DNA from: an uncultured Bacilli bacterium
GTDB taxonomy: Bacteria > Bacillota_I > Bacilli_A > RF39 > UBA660
Length of the DNA: 51,159 bases
NCBI GenBank assembly: GCA_947623925.1
Contig: CANQID010000005.1
Span: forward strand, 1-51,159
Reading direction: 5' to 3'
The position numbers and the translations under genes are program-made. Positions 18,227 to 28,490 of this stretch are shown one piece after another (the stretch's first letter is position 1; each line of letters begins with the position of its first letter). Below the pieces are notes generated by a model, which saw only the letters and a list, made by a program, of their open reading frames with translations, did not search any database and was not told the origin of the DNA.

Positions 18227-19085
18227 ATTTTTTATCTATATTATCATTGTTAAAATAATTAAAAATACCATTTTCATCCATATTTTGTATTTTATAATCA
18301 TAATTTTTATATACACATTTATTTAATAATTCATATGCATATATATTATTTTTACTTAAATGTTCTATCATTGTTCTTAACTGATCTATATTTTTTATTT
18401 CTAAATATTTATTTTGAAATTCACTATCTAAATATATTTTTTTATCCAAAATAAGTCCATCTATTATTAATTTATCAATAGTATATATATCTAATTTCAT
18501 AAAATCAATAATATAATCTTCATCATGTATTATTTCATTTAAAGTTTTTATTGGTATATATGTTAAATAATTTTTACAATTATTAACAAGTTTATTTAAA
18601 TTTTCTCCTTTTAAAATATTATATAACTCATCTTTATTAAAATATAAAAGTATATGATATAAATTTGCATCATTTTCTTTTAAAAGGAAGTTGAAAAAAG
18701 TTTCTAAAAATGGATTTTTTGTTTCAGATAGATAATATAATAAATCATCATTTTTACTAATAAATCTAATTATTTTTATTTTATTTAGTACAATATTTTT
18801 ATATTCATTTTCAATAGTCATAATAGCATTTAATTTATCTAATACTCTTTTAGAAGATAAAATTTCATCTATTACAAAATCATCCAAAAAAGTAACTAAA
18901 TCATCATCTTTTAATGCTTGAACAAGCCAAACAAACTCATAATGATTTTCATCTTTTAAAAATATTTTTTTTACTTCTATATTATTTAATATTTCCGTTC
19001 TTATATCTTTATCATAAGTGTTTAAAATGTAATCTCTCAAATAAGAAGGACTTAAATTACTATAATTACCTAGTACTCTATTCAT
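18222..19085 (-). CDS. Hypothetical protein, 287 aa
   Basis: A soluble, Asn/Asp/Ile/Leu-rich, mostly helical protein with no signal peptide. Repeating patterns such as L.DKKIYLDSEFQNKYLEI and KNIDQL..MIEHL suggest an alpha-solenoid. No family recognised. The ATG has a weak AGTGAT site; TATAAT-like sequence lies about 40 nt upstream. It is divergent from rnjA. Its end overlaps a hairpin, and the 101-aa ORF downstream in another frame may be its lost C-terminal portion. Confidence 0.65.
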   Translation of the reverse strand: MNRVLGNYSNLSPSYLRDYILNTYDKDIRTEILNNIEVKKIFLKDENHYEFVWLVQALKDDDLVTFLDDFVIDEILSSKRVLDKLNAIMTIENEYKNIVLNKIKIIRFISKNDDLLYYLSETKNPFLETFFNFLLKENDANLYHILLYFNKDELYNILKGENLNKLVNNCKNYLTYIPIKTLNEIIHDEDYIIDFMKLDIYTIDKLIIDGLILDKKIYLDSEFQNKYLEIKNIDQLRTMIEHLSKNNIYAYELLNKCVYKNYDYKIQNMDENGIFNYFNNDNIDKKF

Positions 19086-19141
19086 ATTATCACTCTTACT
19101 ATTCTATACTATATATATTATATCATATATTTTCATTAGAC

Positions 19142-19170
19142 TAGACAAATAGTAAAAAAAAATGTATAAT
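19142..19170 (+). promoter_or_regulatory. rnjA promoter
   Basis: TAGACA and TATAAT are 17 nt apart. The start should fall about 30 nt before the RNase J ATG, which has an AAGGAG ribosome-binding site. Confidence 0.75.
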
Positions 19171-19207
19171 TATATAGTAATTTTTTATTAAAGAGAAAGG
19201 AGATAAA

Positions 19208-20896
19208 ATGAAAACAAATAATAGTGGGGATACTTTTGTATTTGCACTAGGAGGTTTAGGTGAAGTCGGAAAAAATATGTATTGCATTATGACGGGTAAT
19301 GAACTTATTATTACAGATGCAGGTATTACTTTTCCTCAAGGAGAGTTACTTGGTGTTGATTATGTTATTCCAGACTTTACATTTTTGAAGAAAAACGAAA
19401 ATAAAATTAAAGCTTTATTTATAACTCATGGTCATGAAGACCACATTGGAAGTATTCCATTTTTATTACAAACGGTTAATATTCCAGCTATATATGCTCC
19501 AAATCAAGCAGTTGGGCTTATAAAAAGAAAATTGGAAGATAGAAATATCGGATACAATAATTTATATGTTTATACTGAAGAAACAAAAGTCAAATTTAAA
19601 ACAATGGAAGTGGAATTTTTTAGGACAACACACTCTATTCCAGATTCACATGGAATTGTTGTTCACACTCCTAACGGTACTATTGTAACTACAGGAGACT
19701 TTAAATTTGATTTGACTCCGATAGGACCTATGGCAAATCTACATAAAATGGCTGAAATTGGTTCAAAAGGTGTTACCCTACTTTTAAGTGATAGTACAAA
19801 TGCACTTAATGAAGGATATAGTGCGAGTGAATCAAAAGTCGATGAAGCTTTATCTGATATATTTGATAGACATTATGGAAGAATAATAATCGCTACATTT
19901 GCTTCAAATATATATAGACTTAAGCATATTGTAGATACATGTAAAAGACATGATAGAAAGATCGCTATATTCGGTCGCAGTATGGACAATAATATTGAAA
20001 TTTCTATTGAAGGTGGATATATAAAAAATAAAGAAATATTTATATCACCCGAGGAAGCAAACCATTTAGAGCCAAATAAAGTATGTTTACTTTGTACAGG
20101 TACACAAGGTGAACCTCTTTCTGCTCTTTCTAGGATTGCAAATGGAACACATAAACAAATAAAGCTTCAAGCAAATGATTTAGTAGTTTTTTCTTCATCA
20201 GCTATTCCTGGCAATGCTTTAAGTATTTCAAGAACAATAAATAAATTATATTTAAAAGGTGTTAAAGTTTATACTAATACATTATTAAGTGATATTCATA
20301 CATCAGGTCATGGTAGTGAAGAAGAATTAAAACTTATGCTTAGATTAATAAGTCCTAAATATTTTATGCCATTTCATGGTGAATATAGAATGCTCAAAAA
20401 GCACGCTGATATTGCTGTTAATTGTGATATTCCAAGAGAAAACACTTTTGTTCTTGGAAATGGTGATGTACTTTGTATAAGAAAAGGCATTATTACTAAA
20501 GGTGAACCTGTTCAAGCAGGAGATATTTATGTTGATGGAAACAGAATAGGTGATGTTAGTAATGCTGTTATGAAAGATAGAAAAATAATGGCTAATGATG
20601 GTATAGTTGTAGTTATTGCAAATATAGATTCAACAAACAACTTATTACTTGGAAATCCTAATATCACTACAAGAGGTTTTGTACTTGTAAATGATAATTT
20701 AGCACTTTTAAAAGAGTTAGAAAATGTTGTTAAAAAATCAATAAGTTCAAAATTAGGAAATCATATAAATTATACTGAAATAAAATCAGAGATAATAAAT
20801 AATTTATCTATTTATATTGATAATAAGACAGGTAGAAGACCTATAATACTTCCTGTTATAATGGATATTAAAAAAGATGTTAAAGCTATGAATTAA
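19208..20896 (+). CDS. rnjA: Ribonuclease J
   Basis: Endo- and 5'-3' exoribonuclease central to mRNA turnover and rRNA maturation in Bacillota. The 562-residue protein shows the metallo-beta-lactamase signature THGHEDHIGS near residue 75, the beta-CASP motifs around DSTNAL and SSSAIPGN, and HTSGHG. Length matches RNase J1 (about 555). A paralogue (RNase J2) is not seen here, so J1 versus J2 cannot be settled. It is transcribed alone and converges on miaA with an 11-nt overlap of the two coding sequences. Confidence 0.95.
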   Translation: MKTNNSGDTFVFALGGLGEVGKNMYCIMTGNELIITDAGITFPQGELLGVDYVIPDFTFLKKNENKIKALFITHGHEDHIGSIPFLLQTVNIPAIYAPNQAVGLIKRKLEDRNIGYNNLYVYTEETKVKFKTMEVEFFRTTHSIPDSHGIVVHTPNGTIVTTGDFKFDLTPIGPMANLHKMAEIGSKGVTLLLSDSTNALNEGYSASESKVDEALSDIFDRHYGRIIIATFASNIYRLKHIVDTCKRHDRKIAIFGRSMDNNIEISIEGGYIKNKEIFISPEEANHLEPNKVCLLCTGTQGEPLSALSRIANGTHKQIKLQANDLVVFSSSAIPGNALSISRTINKLYLKGVKVYTNTLLSDIHTSGHGSEEELKLMLRLISPKYFMPFHGEYRMLKKHADIAVNCDIPRENTFVLGNGDVLCIRKGIITKGEPVQAGDIYVDGNRIGDVSNAVMKDRKIMANDGIVVVIANIDSTNNLLLGNPNITTRGFVLVNDNLALLKELENVVKKSISSKLGNHINYTEIKSEIINNLSIYIDNKTGRRPIILPVIMDIKKDVKAMN

Positions 20897-20905
20897 CATC
20901 TTTTT
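20871..20905. terminator. Bidirectional terminator embedded in the ends of rnjA and miaA
   Basis: AAAAAGATGTTAA and TTAACATCTTTTT form a 13-bp stem with a 9-nt loop. Each arm supplies the T-run for one direction. The hairpin lies over the last codons and stops of both convergent genes. Confidence 0.9.
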
Positions 20906-21779
20906 CTATATATTTCAAAACTTCTAAAACAGTTTTATTAAAATCATTAAAATCAACATCGAACCATTTTATATTCATTTGATTGTTAAACCAAGTATAT
21001 TGTCTTTTAGCGTAATTCCTACTATTTTTTTTAATTAGTTCTACACACTCTTCTAATGTTTTTTTACCATCAAAATAATCAAATAATTCTTTATATCCGA
21101 TAGGTGTCATTACCGCCTTTGTTCTTATATTAGAATCATATATTGTTTTAGCTTCTTTTAACAGTCCATTTTTAATCATTAAGTCTACTCTATCATTTAT
21201 TTTATTATATAAAGTATCTCTATCTGTTGTAAGTCCAATAAATATAGTATTATATAACAATTTATTTGTTTTTTCTTTAGAACTTGGAATATTTCCTGTT
21301 TTATCATAATAATTAAGTGCCCTAACTATTCTTTTTCTATTGTTTTTATGGATTTGGGTATTTGGATCGATACTAATTAGTTTTTTAAATAAATCTTCAT
21401 CTGATATATTTTCATAATAATTTGTTTCTTTTTCATTTTCAAATTTATAATCATATAAACTTGCTTTTATATAAAGTCCAGTTCCACCTACTATTATTGG
21501 TGTTTTATTTTTATTAAGTATATCTTTTATAGTTTTTCTACAATCTTTTTGATAATCATAAACTGTATATTCTTGTGTAATATCTTTAATATCAATTAAA
21601 TGATGAACTATATTTTGTTTTTCTTCTTCTGTTACTTTAGCTGTTGCAATATCCAATGTTTTATATACTTGTGTGCTATCTGCATTTATTATTTCACCAT
21701 TTAGTTTTAAAGAAAGTTCTATACTTAATTTTGTTTTACCAATTCCTGTTGGTCCAACTATAACAATAACTTTGTCCAT
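20886..21779 (-). CDS. miaA: tRNA dimethylallyltransferase
   Basis: Adds dimethylallyl to N6 of A37 in tRNAs that read UNN codons. The 297-residue protein has the P-loop GPTGIGKTKL, the substrate-recognition NADSTQVYKTLDIATAK and GGTGLYIKA. The ATG follows GGTGG by about 6 nt and lies 8 nt after the preceding HExxH gene. It ends the queA-HExxH-miaA operon, so two tRNA modification enzymes flank an unrelated-looking gene. No hfq follows, as the operon ends against rnjA. Confidence 0.95.
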   Translation of the reverse strand: MDKVIVIVGPTGIGKTKLSIELSLKLNGEIINADSTQVYKTLDIATAKVTEEEKQNIVHHLIDIKDITQEYTVYDYQKDCRKTIKDILNKNKTPIIVGGTGLYIKASLYDYKFENEKETNYYENISDEDLFKKLISIDPNTQIHKNNRKRIVRALNYYDKTGNIPSSKEKTNKLLYNTIFIGLTTDRDTLYNKINDRVDLMIKNGLLKEAKTIYDSNIRTKAVMTPIGYKELFDYFDGKKTLEECVELIKKNSRNYAKRQYTWFNNQMNIKWFDVDFNDFNKTVLEVLKYIEKDVNS

Positions 21780-21787
21780 ATAACCAC

Positions 21788-22777
21788 CTATCTTAAAGTT
21801 TTTAACTCCCTTTTATATGACTTAAATATTTTTTTATATGATTCATCTGTTAAATCATCTGTTTCTTCATCTTTAATTTCAAAGCCTAAATATTCAAACA
21901 TTTCTTCTAATTCAACATTATCAAAATTTTCATTTATATAATTTAATTTATTTAGTGAATTTGAATCATCTAATATTTTTTGATGAATATATGAAGCAAA
22001 TGATACACCAAGTATATTTCTAGCCTCCATATCTATATTTATCGTATTATTTTTTAAAATTTCATCTATTATATAATCTATATATATTTTATAATGTTTA
22101 GTTTTATTTTGTAAATAAGAAGAAATAACACTGTTATTTACTATACCATTATTATAATATTCTTCTAATATAAATCGTTCAAAGTCAATTTCAATAGATT
22201 TATAGCTTATAATTGAAAAAATTTGTCTTTTATTTTTGCCTATATCTTCTAAAAATAAACCTTTGTATTTTAAGTAATCTTCAAATAAAAACTCAACTAA
22301 TATAGTTGGTACTTCACAAAGAAAATGGAATGTATCATTGCCTTCTTCTTTTTCTTTTAAATAAAAATCATGTATAAGTTCATGAACTATTGAAAATGCA
22401 TCAACTATATTATTATTTTTATGAATTAATATTTTTCTACTATTTGTTTGTTCACAAAATAATGATGTTGCGCTATCAACTTCAATACCTAAAATAGTTT
22501 TTTTATTACTAATTATGAATTTACCATCACTCCATATTTTTTCTAAATAATAAGCATATTTATAATCTATACTACTTAAAAATTCATGCGAAATTTTATA
22601 ACTTTCATCTATATCTATTTTATTTACATAAGTTTGATCTAATTTAGGTTGTTGATAATATTTTAAAATAAAATCATTTATTTTTTTTAATACCATAAAT
22701 CCATCTATATAAAAATCATCATACTCTATAGATTTATCCAGTATACTATTAAATAATGTCAATTCTTTTTCGTTCAT
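21788..22777 (-). CDS. Putative zinc metallopeptidase with HExxH motif
   Basis: About 329 residues, cytoplasmic by appearance. IVHELIHDF near residue 137 carries HExxH, and about 25 residues on, FLCEVPTILVEFLFE places Glu where gluzincins of the M3 (oligopeptidase F/thimet) type have their third zinc ligand. The rest is helical and not clearly alignable by eye to PepF, and the chain is roughly half the M3 length. It may be a minimal M3-like peptidase or a new small gluzincin. The ATG at 22777 is chosen over the upstream TTG because a G-rich site (GGGGG) lies just before it. Co-transcribed with queA and miaA. Confidence 0.65.
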   Translation of the reverse strand: MNEKELTLFNSILDKSIEYDDFYIDGFMVLKKINDFILKYYQQPKLDQTYVNKIDIDESYKISHEFLSSIDYKYAYYLEKIWSDGKFIISNKKTILGIEVDSATSLFCEQTNSRKILIHKNNNIVDAFSIVHELIHDFYLKEKEEGNDTFHFLCEVPTILVEFLFEDYLKYKGLFLEDIGKNKRQIFSIISYKSIEIDFERFILEEYYNNGIVNNSVISSYLQNKTKHYKIYIDYIIDEILKNNTINIDMEARNILGVSFASYIHQKILDDSNSLNKLNYINENFDNVELEEMFEYLGFEIKDEETDDLTDESYKKIFKSYKRELKTLR

Positions 22778-22795
22778 AAAAACCCCCAAAATAAT

Positions 22796-23818
22796 TTATT
22801 TTATAAACATTGCATCTCCAAATGAAAAAAATCTATATTCTTTTTTTATTGCTTCACTATATGCTTTCATTATATTTTCTCTACCCGCAAGAGCACTTAC
22901 AAGCATTACAAGTGTTGATTTTGGAAGATGAAAATTCGTAATTAAATTATCAATTGCTTTAAATTCATATCCTGGATATATAAATATGTCTGTCCAGCCA
23001 CTACATTCTTTGAATGTAGAATATAAATTCATTATTGTTTCAAGTGTTCTTGTAGATGTAGTTCCAACACTTATTATTTTCTTATTATTTTCTTTTGTTT
23101 TATTTAATATATGTGCTGTTTGTTTATCCATTATATAAAATTCACTATGCATTTTATGTTCATATATATTTTCAACATTTACAGGTCTAAATGTTCCTAA
23201 ACCTACATGTAAAGTTATATACACAATATTTACTTTTTTTTCTTTTATTTTATTTAGTAAATCAATTGTAAAATGAAGCCCTGCTGTTGGAGCAGCTGCA
23301 CTACCTATATTTTTTGCATATACTGTTTGATATCTATCTTTTTCTTTTAGTTTTTCATGTATATAAGGTGGTAGTGGCATCTCACCTAATTCATCTAATA
23401 TCTCAAGTAATATTCCATCATATACTAATTTGAATACTCTTATTCCTTCTTCTTTTTCTTCTATACATTTTGCTTTTAATCTATCTGAAAATTTAATATG
23501 TTCTCCTACATGTATTCTTTTAGCAGGTTTTACTAAACATTCCCATTCATCTTTTTTTGTTTCTTTTAACATAAGTATTTCTATAACTGCATTTGTTTCT
23601 TCTTTTATTCCTGTAAGGCGAGCGGGTATTACTTTTGTATCATTCAAAACTAAAGTATCTCCTTCTTCTAAATAATCTATTATGTCAGTAAAATGTTTAT
23701 GTTCTATATTGCCTGTTTTTTTATCTAATACTAATAATCTAGATGAGTCTCTTTTTTCTAGTGGTGTTTGAGCAATTAATTTTTCTGGTAATTCAAAATT
23801 AAATTCTTCTATATTCAT
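22796..23818 (-). CDS. queA: S-adenosylmethionine:tRNA ribosyltransferase-isomerase
   Basis: Transfers and isomerises the ribose of SAM onto preQ1-tRNA to make epoxyqueuosine. The 340-residue protein shows the family signatures [40 protein letters not shown] and [11 protein letters not shown], plus NFHLPKSTL. Full length. ATG preceded by GGGAG. First gene of queA-HExxH-miaA. tgt is not adjacent, although it commonly follows queA, so queuosine completion must rely on genes elsewhere. Confidence 0.96.
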   Translation of the reverse strand: MNIEEFNFELPEKLIAQTPLEKRDSSRLLVLDKKTGNIEHKHFTDIIDYLEEGDTLVLNDTKVIPARLTGIKEETNAVIEILMLKETKKDEWECLVKPAKRIHVGEHIKFSDRLKAKCIEEKEEGIRVFKLVYDGILLEILDELGEMPLPPYIHEKLKEKDRYQTVYAKNIGSAAAPTAGLHFTIDLLNKIKEKKVNIVYITLHVGLGTFRPVNVENIYEHKMHSEFYIMDKQTAHILNKTKENNKKIISVGTTSTRTLETIMNLYSTFKECSGWTDIFIYPGYEFKAIDNLITNFHLPKSTLVMLVSALAGRENIMKAYSEAIKKEYRFFSFGDAMFIK

Positions 23819-23844
23819 AATATTACTCCCTTTTTATGAAATAT

Positions 23845-23873
23845 ATTTTAACATATTAATATATATTTAACAA
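23845..23873 (-). promoter_or_regulatory. queA operon promoter
   Basis: TTGTTA and TAAAAT separated by 17 nt, with TG one base before the -10, between the eno terminator and the queA start. Confidence 0.6.
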
Positions 23874-23879
23874 TAAAAA

Positions 23880-23914
23880 AATAAAAAATACTTGGAATTA
23901 TAATCCAAATATCT
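23880..23914 (-). terminator. eno terminator
   Basis: An 8-bp stem (TATTTGGA with TCCAAGTA on the minus strand, one G-U pair) is followed by a T-rich tail. The pairing is better on the minus strand, in keeping with eno direction. Confidence 0.75.
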
Positions 23915-23934
23915 TTTATTTTTAATTTATTAAT

Positions 23935-25179
<1,245 letters not shown>

Positions 25180-25189
25180 TTATATAAAT

Positions 25190-25198
25190 ATTATATCA
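25190..25198 (-). promoter_or_regulatory. eno extended -10 promoter
   Basis: TGATATAAT on the minus strand about 26 nt before the enolase ATG. The -35 region is AT-rich without a clear hexamer. Confidence 0.6.
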
Positions 25199-25252
25199 CT
25201 TATAAATGGGTTTAAATTAAAATTTATTTTTACTTTACATTTTATAAAAAGT

Positions 25253-25299
25253 AAACTCCACATAATGTGGAGTTTGTAACGTGAATAATTTATATTCAC
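25253..25299 (-). terminator. Tandem hairpins ending the sortase gene
   Basis: Two successive inverted repeats follow the minus-strand sortase gene: GTGAATA with TATTCAC, then AAACTCCACAT with ATGTGGAGTTT, the latter followed by a CTTTTTAT tail. The second is the likely terminator; the first may protect the 3' end. Confidence 0.7.
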
Positions 25300-25357
25300 A
25301 TTATTATATTTTACAAATTAATTTTTTTTATGCATTTTTTATAAAATTTTAATATAA

Positions 25358-26938
25358 TCAATTAATTTTCTTTGCATGAACAACTAATCTTTGATCAGAA
25401 TTTATATAACAAGTTGATAATGTAAGTATTTTATCATTTTCATTAACTTGAACTCCAAAGTCATTTATACTTCTATTTTTAATTAAATTTATAAAGTCTA
25501 AAAATGAGGTGTCAGAATCGAAATTAACTTTTAAATAATCACTAGTAGTATTTATTGTATAAATTGAAAAGATTTGCCATTTTGTATCTTTCCCTTTTAT
25601 ATTTAAATTTATTATTAAATTTTCTTTATTACTATACCAATCTTTAGAAAGAACATTTTTAAGTGAACCAAACATCAATCCATCTTTACTTATACTATGT
25701 CCATATATTATATTATTTTTATCTAAATTATCTAAATTATTTCTATAGTCTGCAAAAATCCAACCTGCAATATTATAATTTTTACTATATGAATGTTGTA
25801 AATAATACTCATTATCTTTATATTGAACTACAGGGTAATTAATATTAGTATTATTAACTTTTAATAATCCAACTGTATCAGAATTTTTCTTTTTCAATTC
25901 ATTATAAACATTACTATATTCCATATAATATGGATTATTTTCTTTTTTATCAACTTCGTCTAAAACTTGTGTTTCATCTATTGTTTCAATAGTTTTATTA
26001 TTATCGTAATTGGAAACTATTTGTTCTATCTCTTCTAATTCGTTATTTATTTTTTGATTAGATTTAAATTGGGAATACTCTGAAAATATAAAAGTCGAAA
26101 TAACAAATATTATTCCTACTAAAGCAATTGTTCTAAGTAAAAATATATTTACTTCTTTTAATTTGTTTTTTTCTTTATAATCATCTGAATATTTTATTTT
26201 TATTATATTATTATATTTTTTTTGAAGTTTATCAAATTTTCTACTATCTTTTAACAATTGTTTAATTGTTTCTTCACTTTCATATATTTCAATTTTTTTA
26301 TTGATAATTTTATTTTCTTTTAATAAATTTAATAAATCAACTAACAAATCATAATTATAATTATAAATTTTTATTAATTTTAAATTTTTATTAATTTGAA
26401 AAAAATAATTTAATTCTTTAGTATCAATATTTCTAAAATTTCTTTTTATTACAATTTCCTCTTTATTGTATATTTTTGAATATGTATCTATATTATTATC
26501 ATTCATTACATCACTTATAAACAAATATTCACATCTAGTGTTTACTTTGATATTTTCAAATTTTTGAATCATTATATCTGGTAATGAATAACAATTAATT
26601 TCTTTTATATTTTTATTTTCTAATATTGAATATGAAGTTGAATAATTAATTTCTTTTTCATATTCAAAATATATAAAATTTATAGATTTTATATATTTAA
26701 TTATTTGCAATGATATATCACATATTTGAAAATTTTTAATAATTGCTTTTGTTATTTTTTTATTAGAAATAAGTGAATCAATTTTTTCTTTAAATAAAGT
26801 TTCATTTTTTAATAACTCACTATCTAGTTCTAATATTTTTTTATTTTTTACATAATTATCTAAGAATTCAAAATAATGTTCAAATTCATTTTTGCAAAAT
26901 ACAATATCATTATCTTCAATTTTTATAAAAACTTTCAT
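25358..26938 (-). CDS. Class-B-like sortase with a large N-terminal cytoplasmic extension
   Basis: Surface-protein transpeptidase. Residues about 325-526 form the sortase domain: TVGLLKVNNTNINYPVVQ, the catalytic His in YGHS, the catalytic Cys in TLSTC and the Arg in SDQRLVVHAK. A single membrane helix (about 268-290) precedes it. Unusually, about 265 residues precede the membrane helix; they should face the cytoplasm, are Ile/Asn/Lys rich and look like a repeating strand-helix fold. Ordinary class B sortases have only about 30 residues there. It lies downstream of an NPETG surface protein, separated by a terminator, so it may be expressed by read-through. Confidence 0.82.
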   Translation of the reverse strand: MKVFIKIEDNDIVFCKNEFEHYFEFLDNYVKNKKILELDSELLKNETLFKEKIDSLISNKKITKAIIKNFQICDISLQIIKYIKSINFIYFEYEKEINYSTSYSILENKNIKEINCYSLPDIMIQKFENIKVNTRCEYLFISDVMNDNNIDTYSKIYNKEEIVIKRNFRNIDTKELNYFFQINKNLKLIKIYNYNYDLLVDLLNLLKENKIINKKIEIYESEETIKQLLKDSRKFDKLQKKYNNIIKIKYSDDYKEKNKLKEVNIFLLRTIALVGIIFVISTFIFSEYSQFKSNQKINNELEEIEQIVSNYDNNKTIETIDETQVLDEVDKKENNPYYMEYSNVYNELKKKNSDTVGLLKVNNTNINYPVVQYKDNEYYLQHSYSKNYNIAGWIFADYRNNLDNLDKNNIIYGHSISKDGLMFGSLKNVLSKDWYSNKENLIINLNIKGKDTKWQIFSIYTINTTSDYLKVNFDSDTSFLDFINLIKNRSINDFGVQVNENDKILTLSTCYINSDQRLVVHAKKIN

Positions 26939-26951
26939 TATATCATCCCTT

Positions 26952-26977
26952 AAAAGAAAAGACTTCTATTGAAGTCT
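26952..26977 (-). terminator. Terminator between the NPETG surface protein and sortase genes
   Basis: AGACTTC and GAAGTCT pair around a 4-nt loop with TTTTCTTTT following on the minus strand. The sortase start is only about 15 nt further, so sortase would be made by read-through. Confidence 0.75.
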
Positions 26978-26978
26978 A

Positions 26979-28013
26979 TTATGCTTGTGGAAATTTACTA
27001 CGTTTTCTACTTACTAAATATGTTACCCCACCAACTATTCCTAATATTGCTAAAGTCGTATATGCATAATAATTTCCAGTTTCTGGGTTTTCTGTTTCTT
27101 CTTCAACTATCTCATCTTCTGAAGCATCTCCATTTAAAGAGACAAAATCAATTTTTAACCCATTTTTTATATCTAATTCAAATGTAACTAATAATTTTAT
27201 TTCTTTATCACCATCAGCAAATGTGTTTTCTTCATAATAAATTCCGTTTTCATCTAAAGTTAGATTTTTCATTTGCATTAATTCATCAATACTTAAAGAA
27301 TCATAATCAAGCGTATCAGCATATGTTTTAATAACCATATCAATTACTACATTATCTTCAACTAAAGCATCAAAATCACTATTAAGTACATACTTTACAA
27401 CACCATTTTCATATGAAAAATTCGTTAAATATGAATTACCTTCATTAATAGTTATAACTTTTAATGTATCTTCAGTACTAAATGTATAAAATTGTATATC
27501 TTTAGACTCTTCATTAAAATTATTAAAAGATTCTATAAAGTTTTTCCATTCTTCATCATAAGATGACATATCTTGGTTTAAATCTGAATCTGTTCTAATT
27601 ACTACAGTATCTTCACTTATTTTTAAATCTGATAATTGTTTATTATTCCTTACATCTACAAGTTTAATTAAATTGTATTGAATGTCTAAACTTTTTAAAT
27701 TTACATTTTTACTTAAATCTATATTTTGAATTTTATTACCATATAAATTTAAAGTTTCTAATGAAGTAAGTTTTTCTATACCTGTTGTATCTTCTATATC
27801 TTTCGCTACACAACTTAACTCCTTAATTGTTGATAATTGGTCTTCTGTCAATCCTGTTTCATATGATATTTCAGTTTCATTATCTTTATTGTATTTATCA
27901 ACCACACACTTGTTTAAATTTTCATCAACTATAATTGTTTGTTTTGCTTTTACACCATTAATGCACAACAACATTGCAAATGCAGTAACAAATAATGCTA
28001 TTTTTTTATTCAT
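26979..28013 (-). CDS. LRR surface protein with NPETG sortase signal
   Basis: A 344-residue secreted wall protein. Signal peptide at residues 1-23 (MNKKIALF then a hydrophobic core, ending GVKA). Residues about 55-135 carry a few leucine-rich-repeat-like units (LTSLETLNLYGNKIQNIDLS, then NVNLKSLDIQYN). The acidic C-terminal region leads to NPETG, a hydrophobic helix and the basic tail SRKRSK, a complete cell-wall sorting signal. NPxTG-type signals are associated with class B-like sortases, and two such sortases flank this gene. Strong TTGACA promoter. Function likely adhesion or binding; ligand unknown. Confidence 0.85.
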   Translation of the reverse strand: MNKKIALFVTAFAMLLCINGVKAKQTIIVDENLNKCVVDKYNKDNETEISYETGLTEDQLSTIKELSCVAKDIEDTTGIEKLTSLETLNLYGNKIQNIDLSKNVNLKSLDIQYNLIKLVDVRNNKQLSDLKISEDTVVIRTDSDLNQDMSSYDEEWKNFIESFNNFNEESKDIQFYTFSTEDTLKVITINEGNSYLTNFSYENGVVKYVLNSDFDALVEDNVVIDMVIKTYADTLDYDSLSIDELMQMKNLTLDENGIYYEENTFADGDKEIKLLVTFELDIKNGLKIDFVSLNGDASEDEIVEEETENPETGNYYAYTTLAILGIVGGVTYLVSRKRSKFPQA

Positions 28014-28042
28014 TCCACTACTCTCCTATCTTATACATTATT

Positions 28043-28072
28043 AGTATACATTCTTATGACTAGTTTTGTCAA
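28043..28072 (-). promoter_or_regulatory. Promoter of the NPETG surface protein gene
   Basis: Consensus TTGACA and a TATACT -10 separated by 18 nt, with TG directly before the -10. Confidence 0.7.
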
Positions 28073-28442
28073 GATTTGTCGGTAAAATTTTACAAAATAG
28101 ACAGAAATATCTTTAAAACTATTACTTTTCATTTCATATTATAACTACCTAATTTTATAGCTAAATAAAAATCATCAATGCATATCTACTTCTTTTCAGA
28201 TTAGTAATAAAATACGTCTAATAAATAATTATTCAGTTTTCAAAGAACAAAACCATAAAAAATGATGAAGGAAAATATCACTTCAATGTATATCCTTAAA
28301 TTTGCTAAGTCAAAATTTTTATTTTTTAAATTATTGAAAATAATTTAAATAAAGAGAAATAGTTTATGAAGAAAGCAATTGAAAATTATTTCAAAAGAAT
28401 AAATTATATCACAATTTCTATAAAAAATTAGAAAGAGAAGAA
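28073..28442. other. AT-rich intergenic stretch without a gene
   Basis: No ORF, tRNA or clear hairpin is visible on either strand. The only recognisable element is a motif at 28230-28249 that resembles the conserved 16S-23S spacer sequence. The two divergent promoters of the surface protein and sortase genes lie at its edges. Confidence 0.5.
28230..28249 (-). other. Orphan rRNA-spacer-like motif
   Basis: On the minus strand TGTTCTTTGAAAACTGAATA is nearly the sequence found in 16S-23S spacers of many Bacillota (TTCTTTGAAAACT plus A-rich tail). No rRNA gene lies in the window, so this is either chance or a fragment carried here by recombination. Confidence 0.35.
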
Positions 28443-28471
28443 TAGACTTTTCTATAATAATGCGTTAAAAT
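28443..28471 (+). promoter_or_regulatory. Promoter of the plus-strand sortase gene
   Basis: TAGACT and TAAAAT are 17 nt apart, about 20 nt before the ATG; a GAGGTG ribosome-binding site follows. Confidence 0.55.
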
Positions 28472-28490
28472 ATAAGCGAGGTGAAATGCT

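Noticed and set aside
28014-28490. Hidden gene or RNA in the 476-nt gap
   Set aside because: No ORF with a start and ribosome-binding site and no strong hairpin or tRNA-like fold was found on either strand.
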